NCBI RefSeq assembly: GCF_017591425.1 | Contig: NW_024467119.1 | Coordinates: forward strand, 78,608,894-78,672,893 | Reading direction: 5' to 3' | DNA length: 64,000 bases | Source: Ochotona curzoniae | Lineage: Eukaryota > Chordata > Mammalia > Lagomorpha > Ochotonidae | Shown: in pieces, positions 55,260 through 64,000 of the stretch | Numbering within the stretch: position 1 is the first letter of the stretch | Layout: each line of letters opens with the position of its first letter | Translations under genes and position numbers: made by a program | The notes under the pieces: generated by a model | Databases searched by the model: none | The model's input: only the letters and a program-made list of their open reading frames with translations | Told to the model about the DNA's origin: nothing

Positions 55260-55577
55260 AGATTTTTTTTTTTTAATTTCAGAGGCAAATTTACAGAGAG
55301 AAGTCAAAACAGAGACAGAAAGAGAAAGAGAGAGAGAAATCTTCCACCCGCTGATTCGCTCCATAAATGGCTGCAATGGACAGAGCTAAGCTAATCTGAA
55401 GCTAGGAGCCTGGAGCTTCTTCCACATCTCCCAAATAGGTACAGGGACCAAGGACTTGAACCATCCTCCAGGAAGCTGGATTGGAAAAAGATCAGCAAGG
55501 ACTAGAACTGGCACCTAATGGGATATCAGTGTTATGAGATGGAAGATTAGCCTGTTGAGCCACCACTCTAGGCCCAA
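55260..55577 (-). mobile_element. CSINE, minus strand
   Basis: T-run, GAGGCAAATTTACAGAGAG, GATTCGCTCCATAAATGGC, head complement GAGCCACCACTCTAGGCCC. Confidence 0.85.
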
Positions 55578-55854
55578 CTGCTAACATTATCATATGGCAT
55601 ATATCACGTGAGATACTTATAAAAGTTGGTATAAAATAAAATTTAAAAAATTTAAAAAACCTATACATGGTACTTTCATAATACATATTTCCGTAAGCTC
55701 TTTGAGGTTGAAAATACGGCCATGTATATGTTGTTTACACACATATATATATGTACACATACACACACAGGTAAAGTTGTTTAGTTATTTTAACAAGCTA
55801 GCATTGTCTTAACAGTAGTTAGTATTAAAGGAGGCCTGAGTTCATACTGCACCT
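55578..55854. other. AT-rich stretch with alternating AT/AC repeats
   Basis: 55735-55771 is an imperfect (AC)n(AT)n run, ACACACATATATATATGTAC and similar. Otherwise unassigned. Confidence 0.5.
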
Positions 55855-55977
55855 GGTCCAAATAATTCTCTAGGTAACATTTCATTCATTTTCCCAAACA
55901 GCCTTACATGGCAGGGTCCAACATAATTGTCATTTCACAGATAAAATATCATGACATGGGGATAAGAAGTTTGCCCT
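55855..55977 (-). mobile_element. MIR, left part, split by the tandem-repeat element
   Basis: TTTTCCCAAACAGCCTTACA, CAACATAATTGTCATTTCAC, AAGAAGTTTGCCCT follow the minus-strand MIR order up to the insertion point. Confidence 0.75.
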
Positions 55978-57990
55978 ATGCATGCAATCTATGGCTGAGA
56001 ACAGGACCTGTTGGGGAGCTAAGGGGAGACGCTAGCTGGGTCGAGGTTCCCACCAAGGGGTACGTGGGCTGGAATGGGGGCTTCATTCTGATCTGGATAT
56101 GGCTGTAGTCTCCCTTGGCACAAGTGTGGACTGGGACTGGACGCAGCAAACTGGGCTAGACTCCAACATCTTCTGGTGCTCTGGAGGAACAGGAAAGATG
56201 TGTGACAGACTAGGTTAGGTCTCAGCCCCAACTGAGTCATGGGTGAACGGTGTGTGGGTATGGACGAGCCTTGGCTGGGCTGAAACATCCAACAATAAGA
56301 ACCAGATTGGGTGGAAGGCCAGTCAGGAAAAGCCACTGTTACTACTAGGACAGAAGGTGAACTGAGTAGGGCTGGCTCATGGACCCACTGGTATGCACAA
56401 GATCTGGCATTGGGAGAGGTTCTGATGGAGGAGACTGAGCAACTCCTCTGGCAGGACACAGTCCCGGCAGGTAAGCACAAGAAGCATGATAGGAAACAGC
56501 TCAGAACAGGCCATGGAAAGTTACCCACTGGCATACATTTGGCACAGGTTGGGGGCAGACCAGGCTGAACCAGTTCATATCACCCACTGGCAAATCTGAG
56601 CACCAGAACAGTGAGTGTGGGTCGAGCCAGGTTCGGTTGAAAAAACCAGTGAACATTACAGGATGCCAAGGTGAGGTGACCCATACCAGATGTGGCCACC
56701 GTGCCCAACAGCACACATGAGAACCAAGAAAGGAGGGGGTGGAGCCAGCAGGGGGAATGTGAAGGGCTCCCCTGCTGAAAAGCCACTCCCGCTGGAGAGC
56801 TTGAGTTGGGATGGGGGCAGACCAGGCCAGGCAGGGCTACAACACCCTTGGGTCTCATGTGAACTAGATCAGGGAGAAGTCAGGTTGTGTTGACTGTTCT
56901 GACTGGTGCAAGCACAAATTGGAGTGGGTGAGGGCTTTGCTGTGGTGTCAGTTGGCAGAGGCTGGCACAGGGGGCTAAATCTGTCAAGTTGAATCCCAGA
57001 ACCACCTGGAGAGTGCATAATCCAGGAGTAGGAGTGGCCTAGGAGGGAAATAGTGGGCTCCTCCCTCTTGGGTTACCACTCCCACTGGAGGGCATGAAAA
57101 CCAGGACTGGGGCAGGGGTGGCTAGACAGAAAGGCACCCAACAGCATGTATGTGGACTAGATAGTGGGGCTGGTTGGATTGAACTAGGCTTCAATGCCCA
57201 TTGACATGTATGAGAGCTGAATGGGATGTGGAACACACTGGACTAATCTGCTGTACACACTGGCAAGCACGGAACCATAGTAGGGGGCAGGCCTGGTGGG
57301 GGTTATTGTGGGTCGCTCCGACTAGGCTGCAGCTCCCACTGGTTTATGTGAGGGCTGAGTATGTGCTGGGCAGAACCAGGCTGGACTACAATACCCATTG
57401 GTTCCAGTGGAAGTCCAGGCTGGAAACAGAACCGACCCAGCAATTGCAACCACCAACTGATTGGGGCGATGGACTGTGCTGGGCCCTGTATTGGCAAGTA
57501 CACACAAGAATCATGTCTGGGAACACCTCAGATAAAGTTTCTTTGGGGATCTCCCCAATCAAACTGCCGGACCCGGAACCCTAACCATGAAAAGTCAAAG
57601 GACAGAACAAATCAATCAATTATACTAGCCATACGTTGGCAGTGAAACACAGGGCAAATGGAGACTCTAAAATGGACTATGTCAATCAGTGGATTCTTCA
57701 GCGACCTCATCGTGCTTGGAGTGGCGAGATTGGCAGCAATTCATAACCGTTGAACTATCAAAACCACTTGAGCAAGACCCTTGGAGCATGCCCTACATCA
57801 GGGACCTGGGGAGGGTGGGAGGCTGGGTGGGGCTTCTCCCTTTATCTCCCACTTTACTCCAGATACAGGAAAAAAAAAATGATGAGGAGATAATAGTCTT
57901 ACCCACTTTCCTGTAGCCCTTGAACCTTTTTACCCTAATTAACTATGTAAAGATTGTCAAAAATAAAGAAAAAAAAGTTAAACAAAAAAA
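55978..57990 (+). mobile_element. Tandem-repeat retroelement, best copy (about 2.0 kb)
   Basis: A complete insertion. AAGTTTGCCCT occurs at 55967-55977 and 57991-58001, and the interrupted MIR continues on the right. The right end is an A-rich tail (AAAATAAAGAAAAAAAAG and on), the mark of L1-driven retroposition. The body (about 56040-57420) is an array of degenerate modules, 55-80 bp, built around CCCACTGG, GTGAGAACCAG, GGGGCAGACCAGGCTG. A non-repeated 3' segment (57420-57860) contains ATCAAACTGCCGGACCCGG, CTATCAAAACCACTTGAGC and CCCTTGGAGCATGCCC. There is no reverse-transcriptase motif. The organisation recalls composite elements such as primate SVA, or a repeat-bearing LINE UTR. Which of these applies is not decided by this sequence. 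Confidence 0.75.
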
Positions 57991-58001
57991 AAGTTTGCCC
58001 T

Positions 58002-58062
58002 GAAGTCACACAGCCAGCAAAGCACCGCTCTGGGTTTTACATACATCTGACTGCAGAGCCTG
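58002..58062 (-). mobile_element. MIR, right part
   Basis: GAAGTCACACAGCCAGCAAA and CGCTCTGGGTTTTAC continue the MIR (the TCACACAGCTAG block) directly after the target duplication. Confidence 0.75.
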
Positions 58063-58599
58063 CTAAAAGCATCCATTCCCAGTGCCTGGCTCTGGGGTGA
58101 GTGTGTGCTAGTCCTGAAACAATAGGGAAATGTGGGAACATGCCAGCCTAGACCCAGGAGCACCAGCAGTTGCAGGAGGGAGGAAGCCTCTACCAAACCC
58201 CAGAAGAATTAGGAACAAGGGTTGGGGGCAGCAGATGACAGAGGGGACAGACTTGGTATGATACCAGGTTCAAGGATCTGGACTTTTTTTGTTGAAGTCA
58301 ATGGGAAGCCATCAAGGGCATTGAGAAGGGGAGGAAGCACGGAGCTGTGTTCTCCCAGGGGTCCCCACTGTTTCAGTATGGAGAATGGGTTGGGGGAAGG
58401 GAGAGATGGCTGACTGCAAATGCACAGGTGGGTCACCCAAGGTCATGACCCCTGTGGGAAGAGGCCAGGAGCTCTCCTGTGGGGAGAGAGCAAGCTTCTT
58501 CCCCATCGGCATTTCTTTCGCATCTCTTTTGGACTGCTCAGCCATGCTGGATTGTACTTGCTTAAACAATGCCTCTGAGCCTGTCTCTGTTTACACACC
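58063..58599. other. Unassigned, probable old repeat
   Basis: 58275-58400 (GAAGTCAATGGGAAGCC, GTATGGAGAATGGGTTGG) resembles a common old mammalian repeat whose name I cannot fix. No gene is seen. Confidence 0.35.
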
Positions 58600-58724
58600 T
58601 TGTCTCAGACTAGAGAGTAAACTCCCTTGGGAGAGGAACCACTTTTGACAAATCCACCCATTAGTACTCAGCTGAGTTCTGGACACAGTGATGAGCTATC
58701 TGTCTGCTTTGAATAAATAAATTA
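58600..58724 (+). mobile_element. L2 3' end
   Basis: GTCTCAGACTAGAGAGTAAA, CTCCCTTGGGAGAGGAACC, TTGAATAAATAAATTATC match the L2 terminus in sense orientation. Confidence 0.65.
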
Positions 58725-59067
58725 TCATGTTTGTTATCTCATCGACCTTACCATCAAGGAGTTTTATCATCTAAAAGTATCTTCCTGAAATCAAAGGCTC
58801 TTTCTCTAGATCTTTCCTTTAGGCTTATGCGCAATCACTCACAGAGCAAAGTAGGTAACTAATACACATTAAAACACCCCGGGAAAGCAGCGCAAAGGAT
58901 CAGAAGGAACAATGAAGTATATGAGGGGATTTTTTTTTTTTTAATTTGTGGAAAAGGGGAATCAAAATCCAAGTGTATGTTATTACAAAGCATTTTGAAA
59001 TCTGTGCATGGTCAGTTCAACATGAGTATTTACTGTGGACTTTTGGAAGACCCTGTTATAGACATGT

Positions 59068-59104
<37 letters not shown>

Positions 59105-59479
59105 ATCACCATTTGTCTTTGCAGACGGAGCACACAGGGCACCACAGGATAAGTTTATCTTACCTGTGTGTGCAACAAGGCAGGATTTAGCTTCTTAAAA
59201 CTCCAATTTTTTTCCCTCTCCTTTAGACTTCCTGAAGGATTCGTGTGCCAAAGAACTAAATTATATCTTGGTAGCTAAACAAATTATGCAAAATTATACA
59301 CCATGAATATTTTATAATTCTCAACCCTGAAGCCACACTCCAGACAGCTTTATGTCTGCAGCAACCCATATCATACCCAGATGAATTCTGCTTAAGACAA
59401 ATGACTTCTTTTGAAAGCTTGAATTCTCTTATTGCATTTTTCCTTAAGACTGTCTCCAAGGCTTTTCATTAGAATGTTT
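58725..59479. other. AT-rich unique sequence with GT microsatellite
   Basis: A T-run lies at 58930-58943 and a (GT)n microsatellite at 59070-59103. No gene is recognised. Confidence 0.45.
59070..59103. repeat. (GT)n microsatellite
   Basis: About 17 uninterrupted GT units on the plus strand. Confidence 0.97.
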
Positions 59480-59742
59480 GTTTGTTCTTTGAGGTGCACA
59501 GAGACAGAGAGGACCCCATTTGCTGATTCACTCTCCAGCTGTCCACAGTGTCCAGGGTTGGACCAGGGCTTGAGTCTCAGTCCGAGTCTCCCACTGTGGT
59601 GACAAGAAGCTGATTCCTTGAGCCATCCTTACTTCCTCCAAGGATCTGCATCAGTGGGAACCCGGTGTCAGAAGTCAGAGATAGGAATCCAAATTGGGCA
59701 CTCCAATGTTGGCATGTTAACCACTAGGCTAAACACCAGCTC
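59480..59742 (-). mobile_element. CSINE, old copy
   Basis: TTTGAGGTGCACAGAGACAG, TGATTCACTCTCCAGCTG, head complement GTTAACCACTAGGCTAAAC. Strongly diverged. Confidence 0.75.
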
Positions 59743-60149
59743 TTCAAAGATCTAAGAGAGTGAATGGACACCATCCTCCTCTTAGCTGGTGAAAATGACA
59801 GGTTATGCCTTCATAATTTAGCCTTCTCAATATGCACAAAGTTCCTTAAGGCAAAGAGTGGCCCTAGCTGGGCAGGCATTGAATGACTCTGTGATGAATG
59901 AATAGCTCATCAATGTCCATGGCTTCACCAGTTCTGTTCTTCAGCCTAAGTTGTTGAAATTGCCTGCAGATTGCATTTTGCTAACTAACGAGGCTTCTGT
60001 CACCCAGGGTTGGGAAGGTGGGGTCAAGTAGCTGTGTTTGATCACAATATTCAGGAAGATCAGAAGCGCTCAACAGTACAGCTGCTTTCCTTCTCCTTCT
60101 TTCCCAATTACCTTTGCTCGTATGGATCCTCCCCTTCTCGCTTTAAAAG
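59743..60149. other. Unique sequence, possible L2 end
   Basis: 59835-59910 (GGCATTGAATGACTCTGTG, ATGAATGAATAG) may be an L2 terminus. 60082-60110 is a pyrimidine tract (CTTTCCTTCTCCTTCTTTCC). No gene is recognised. Confidence 0.35.
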
Positions 60150-60216
60150 AAAGAGCCACCCTAGGAAGGTTCATGGAAGTGTTCTCAAAGAGGCAGCCGA
60201 AGAAAATGATGAGATG
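60150..60216 (+). other. Candidate exon, 67 bp
   Basis: Ends in ATG followed by GTGAGTT, a strong donor. The upstream acceptor is CCTTCTCGCTTTAAAAG (to 60149), only fair. One frame stays open across it and well upstream and reads, from 60154, Ser-His-Pro-Arg-Lys-Val-His-Gly-Ser-Val-Leu-Lys-Glu-Ala-Ala-Glu-Glu-Asn-Asp-Glu, charged and helix-compatible. I do not recognise it. The intron side adds only two codons before a stop. Could be chance. Confidence 0.2.
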
Positions 60217-60489
60217 GTGAGTTAATAAGCCTCAGCTGGCCCTCTCCCTGGCTCCCCGGAGGCAGATTCTTGCAGGTTAATGCTTCAAATCAAGCAACTT
60301 CAAAATGGCCCTGGACCTGAGAGAGCAAAGGGGTCAGTCTCCCTTCTTCCTCTGCCTGTTTTGTGGGCTCAGAGAGGAACCAAATGGAACTAGAAAAATT
60401 ACACATGCACCCAGCCAATGAATAGAAACCAGTGGCTTGGTTGGGACAATAAAATTCTTGGAGACTGCTGATTTTCTTTCCTTCTTTTT

Positions 60490-60783
60490 TTAAAAAAATC
60501 TGCTTTTTTGTTTTTTAGTATGTTTATCAGAAAGTCAGAGAGACTAAGACATACAGAAATTGTTCATCTGCTGTTTCACTCTCCAAATGTACACAACAGC
60601 CAAATCTGGAACAAGTTGAAACCGGGAACCAGAAACTCAACCTGAAATCTCCCTTGTGACTAGCAGGGACCCCAATGACTCAAGCCACAGCCTGCTACCT
60701 CCCAGGGTGCACATTAACGGAAAGCTAGAATAGGAAACGGAGCTGGAACCCAGGCACTCTGGTAGGGGATCTCAACTGAGGTC
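60490..60783 (-). mobile_element. Old CSINE, body, split by a younger CSINE
   Basis: TCAGAAAGTCAGAGAGAC tail side, TTTCACTCTCCAAATGTAC, GTGCACATTAACGGAAAGC. Its head is found at 61118-61157, on the far side of the inserted SINE. Confidence 0.75.
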
Positions 60784-61117
60784 TTTTTTTTTTTTTTCTT
60801 AATTTATATTGGAAAATCAAATTAGATTTATGGAGAGAAGGAAAGACAGAGAAAGATCTTCCATCCACTGTCACTCTCCAAATGGCCACAATGGTTAGAG
60901 CTGAGCCGATCTGAAGTCAGGAGCCAGGAGCTTCTTCTGGGTCTCCATGTGGGTGCAGAATCCGAAGGCTTTAGGCCATCCTCTACTGCTTTCCCAGGCC
61001 TCAAGCAGGGAGCTGGACGGGAAGTAGGGTAGCCAAGACACAAATGGGCACCCATATGGGGTCCTGGTGCTTGCAAGCAAGGTGAGGATATAGACACTGA
61101 ACCATCACGCCAGGCCC
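60784..61117 (-). mobile_element. Young CSINE inserted in an old CSINE
   Basis: T-run, AATCAAATTAGATTTATGG, CACTCTCCAAATGGCCAC, GGGCACCCATATGGGGTCC, head complement CCATCACGCCAGGCCC. TCAACTGAGGTC (60772-60783) and TCAAGTGGTATC (61118-61129) are probably the diverged target duplication. Confidence 0.85.
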
Positions 61118-61157
61118 TCAAGTGGTATCTTAACTCACTGTGTCAACAGCTACCCCT
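61118..61157 (-). mobile_element. Old CSINE, head
   Basis: ATCTTAACTCACTGTGTCAA followed by CAGCTACCCC is the complement of a CSINE start and completes the old copy at 60490-60783. Confidence 0.6.
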
Positions 61158-61471
61158 GTGTAAGTCTTGCAATTTCATCCATGCAATCAATAAAGACAAT
61201 TTCCCTTTGAAAATACTGCTGACTCATGATGGGCTGATAGAAGTTGCCAGGACTCTTTCTTTCTAACCAGCTGGCTGAGTTTCCACACAGTGTTCCCATC
61301 AGCCTTCCCAGAAAGGGGCATAGGATGGCAACTAGGATACGGAGAAGATTTGCTTCTCAGAAGTCATGGCAGAACTGTTCTCTGGGTACAAGAACTGTTT
61401 CTAGCAAATGTCTGGAAGCCAAGGACACCGGAGAGCAGAAACCACCCATGTAAGGGCGTTCTCTCTCACCA
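61158..61471. other. No recognised element
   Basis: Unique sequence leading to the LTR on the right. No gene is seen. Confidence 0.35.
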
Positions 61472-61840
61472 TGTGTGGTGAGAGCAGTTGCTATAATACC
61501 CCTAAACCTGGATCAGAAATCCCATTACCAACATTAGGAGGAGTTTATTGCCAAGCACAGAGCCAGGAGCAGGGCAGCTGCTGGTTAGTTCCCAGGCTCC
61601 CTCAGACAGTGAAGGTAGAGGTCCTTAGAGTTCAAGACTGGGGCAGGAGCACTGTGTGCTCAGTATGTGACTTGGCCCCTGGCTGCTCAGTGGTACTCAT
61701 GGCCTGCCTGGAATGGCCAGCAAAAGGATCCTTTCAAGCACCAGTGGGCTCCAGTCTGTCTAGTGCTATGGACAGGTGGTAATGACTTACTCCCCCCAGC
61801 CTAAAATTCCCAAAAGGGGACTCCTTGGAGACAATGCCAA
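61472..61840 (-). mobile_element. Candidate solo LTR with 4-bp target duplication
   Basis: On the minus strand it begins TGGCATTGTCTCC and ends CTCTCACCACACA, giving TG...CA ends over 369 bp. ACCA is found at 61468-61471 and 61841-61844. GGCAATAAACTCCTCC supplies a polyA signal about 80 bases before the 3' end, as in R-U5 of class I ERVs. No clear TATA box and no neighbouring viral genes, so this would be a recombined, dead relic. Confidence 0.45.
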
Positions 61841-61844
61841 CCAG

Positions 61845-62968
61845 ACCATGGGAGAAAGCAGATGATCTCTTAAGTCTAGGGATTAAAGCCCTAGAGGGCC
61901 AGGTGTGCTCCTCCCCGTTAACTCCTCCTGTTCAATAATCAGCATTCATAAAAGCAGATGAAGACTCTTTAATCCCAGGGAGGGAGACTGAGGGACTGCA
62001 GCAACTGCATTCAAAGCACTGAAGAAGGGCTCATTGCAAGAGCCCACATGACCACCTCAAAACTTCCCTAAAGAACATGGCATTGCTGATGAACCAAGAA
62101 CACGTGCTGAAACCACACCCTTGCTCCCTGCCAACTTGAATCCGGAATATTCCCTGTCTTTGCTCTCTGTGGGAGCCCAGGGAACACAGGGAACACATGA
62201 CAGCTAGTGGCCCAGCTGCCTGCTGTGTGCATGGCAGTAAAAGCTCCTTGCCTCCAGCACTCCGTGTCAGAGATTGGCATTCTGTGCATGGGCCATGCAG
62301 ACCCAGCTTGGAAGCTTATCCACTTCCCGCCCACTTATTCATCACATGAGCTATAACATATTACTAGGGCGGGATTGAGCTTCAGTGTTTGCCACCATTA
62401 AAATGGCTATAAATTAAAAGCACTTCCTGGGGGGTTGCGGTAAGGTTGAAAGGAACTGGTAAGTTGGCATGGCTGAATGTGTGTGTGCAAAGCACAGGGA
62501 ATGCTTTGAGTCCAGTGGGGGCTTTCAGGAGGAGCTCCATCCTTAACCAGCTTGGTTCTTCCCATAGGCCCTACTGCTTCCTCCCCATGAAGCAGCCACC
62601 CACTGCCCATGATCTCTCTCTCTTCTCCCACTTTCAGGAACTGGCTTAGGAAAGGATGTCAAGGAAGTTTGGTGGGGTGCAGGCCGTGCTACCCAAAACA
62701 TGGTACCTTGAAGGTCATTCTCTGATCTCTTCCCTGCCTCTCCTGGGAATAGAGCAGAAGGCCCTTGTGTGACAGATACCCAGCCCCACACCCAAAGGGA
62801 AGCAATACATTACACAGACACAGAAAATAATTGGGACACTCAGGCCTGGTTGGGTTTCCCCTGGCTGTGAGCATTCAGTTGCACCCTAGGGTGCCCCCTC
62901 TCATTTCTCCCTAGCTGTCTACTTCCTTCATCAGCCTCAACATGAAAAGACAGCTTTCTCTGGTTCTT
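61845..62968. other. Unique sequence
   Basis: No repeat is assigned. 62389-62425 (CACCATTAAAATGGCTATAA) is compact and AT-rich. Small frames only. Confidence 0.35.
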
Positions 62969-63290
62969 CTTTTTCAAAGATTTATTTCTTTAATTGAAAG
63001 GCAGAATGGCAAACAGAGAGAGAGAGAGATTGCTTGCTGACTTTTTATGGTTCAATCCCCAAATGACACAACATCCAGGGCTGTACCAGACTGAAGCCAA
63101 GACTCAATTAGGGTCTCCCATACAGGAGGCAGAGATTCAAGCCCTCAGGTCATTGCTACAAACTTCCCAGGCACATCAGCAGGAAGCTGGGTTGGAAGTG
63201 GAATAGTAGGGACCTGCTGTGCATTTCAGTGTGGAATTCAGGCGTTGCAAGCAGCAGCTTACCCCATCGCCTTACAATGCTTGACCCAGT
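62969..63290 (-). mobile_element. CSINE, minus strand
   Basis: TTTCTTTAATTGAAAGGCAG, AATCCCCAAATGACACAAC, head complement CTTACAATGCTTGACCC. Moderately diverged. Confidence 0.85.
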
Positions 63291-63593
63291 GGAGCTGCAT
63301 TTCTGAAGACTTCCTGTCACGTGCAATTGTTATTAAGTAAATTTGGTATGTTTCTGTTCTTATTAGTGTGCTTTCCAAGGATATCAGCCATGACCCTTAC
63401 AACAGGACAGGAAATGATATTACTTTTTCTCTTCTACACAATAGCCACACCCAAGAGTGAGTGCTGAACAAGTGTTTCCCGTTTTGAGAGTATTTGAATG
63501 TTACTTAGGAACTAAAACAAAATTATTCTAGCACTGCAGTTGTACTACCATGAGAGAAGCAAGTAGCTTTTGTTGATTTTCTCTGCCAATTAG
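63291..63593. other. Unique AT-rich sequence
   Basis: No repeat is recognised. It ends in TGATTTTCTCTGCCAATTAG, an acceptor-like tract. Confidence 0.35.
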
Positions 63594-63627
63594 AAATCCT
63601 TCAGAGGGTTCTTAAGATGAGTGTCAG
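63594..63627 (+). other. Candidate micro-exon, 34 bp
   Basis: Between TTTTCTCTGCCAATTAG and CAG followed by GTAAGTAT, an ideal donor. One of three frames is open. Too short to identify a product. If real it could be a non-coding exon. Confidence 0.2.
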
Positions 63628-64000
63628 GTAAGTATCTCTTTAAATGGCTGCATTTCTACATGTAACTCCAGTTCACAGAAAATAGAGAGGATGTAAGAAC
63701 ATGGTCAATGACACTAATGGAACATAACCAGAAAACTCTGACCGTGAGAGCTTCTAAAGGACAAATATATTTTTTAATTGACCACAATAAAAAGACAGGG
63801 GGAGATCTGTGGCTTAAAAGACGTAAGACATAGATTTAATAATGACAAGGTTTTGACTTTTAGCTAGGTCCTAATTAAAATGAACACATTGTGCAAATGA
63901 AAATGGCAACATACACAATATCAATGGAGAGCTAAATATATTTATTTAGTTCTGATATTCAGGATAATTGCTAATTTCATTGCATGTGATATAATTTTTT
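63628..64000. other. Unique AT-rich sequence to window end
   Basis: No repeat or gene is recognised. Confidence 0.35.

Noticed and set aside
1..64000. CRISPR arrays, bacterial operons, rRNA or tRNA genes, phage modules
   Set aside because: No direct-repeat/spacer pattern, ribosome-binding sites, tRNA cloverleaf genes or compact coding were seen. The DNA is mammalian, and tRNA-like parts belong to SINEs.

Overview
This window looks like ordinary nuclear DNA of a lagomorph, most likely a pika (Ochotona). It carries about 36 tRNA-derived SINEs of the lagomorph C-repeat type (CSINE) on both strands. The youngest copies have a B box GGTTCTAATCC, a 3' block reading GAATCATCGGACAGAAGATC, and a tail of CCTTTCCAATAAAA plus A-rich repeats. 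As I remember the families, that form fits pika CSINEs better than rabbit ones. This is family knowledge, not a search result. Base composition, ancient mammalian repeats (L1M, L2, MIR, MER20, MER5A, Tigger, mariner, MaLR LTRs) and the absence of long open frames all fit intergenic or intronic mammalian DNA. I found no protein-coding gene I can name, no complete coding exon I can prove, and no tRNA, rRNA, snRNA or CRISPR.

Layout. 1-445: a truncated, minus-strand member of a tandem-repeat-rich retroelement family. 570-5735: one old L1M in minus orientation (3' end left, 5' end right), internally deleted and broken up by CSINEs and one insertion of unknown origin. 5739-5939: a MER20 hAT element. 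5940-16100: mostly unique sequence with young CSINEs (8062, 9681, 13731), a short 18-bp tandem array, mariner-like pieces, a MIR split by a SINE and an L1 3' end. 16125-16202: the best candidate exon. 17100-20630: several CSINEs, one with an internal duplication, a near-complete Tigger MITE, a candidate solo LTR and a MaLR/SINE/mariner mosaic. 22859-23017: a tiny ORF with a signal-peptide-like start. 23445-25530: a Tigger fragment, a mariner fragment and a degraded LINE reverse-transcriptase piece with a recognisable YADD motif. 26860-31050: a large GT microsatellite, an L1 3' end, and two young CSINEs. 31940-37600: a MaLR LTR, a MER5A split by a SINE, and the second tandem-repeat retroelement. 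38500-43000: back-to-back CSINEs, a long pyrimidine tract, a G-rich block and an ERV LTR in minus orientation. 43800-55600: dispersed SINEs, a MaLR split by a SINE, an L1 3' UTR piece, and long unique stretches including a candidate conserved non-coding block. 55967-58001: the clearest copy of the tandem-repeat retroelement, inserted in a MIR with an 11-bp target duplication. 58000-64000: L2, CSINEs (one inside another), a solo LTR with matching 4-bp flanks, and two further splice-site pairs.

There is no operon-like cooperation here: the window is a record of successive retroposition. Order of events can be read from nesting (L1M, MIR, L2, MER first; old CSINEs next; young CSINEs and the tandem-repeat element last). 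The item I would follow up first is the tandem-repeat retroelement family (three members in 64 kb). Next are the LINE reverse-transcriptase fossil at about 25.3-25.5 kb and the 78-bp exon candidate at 16.1 kb.
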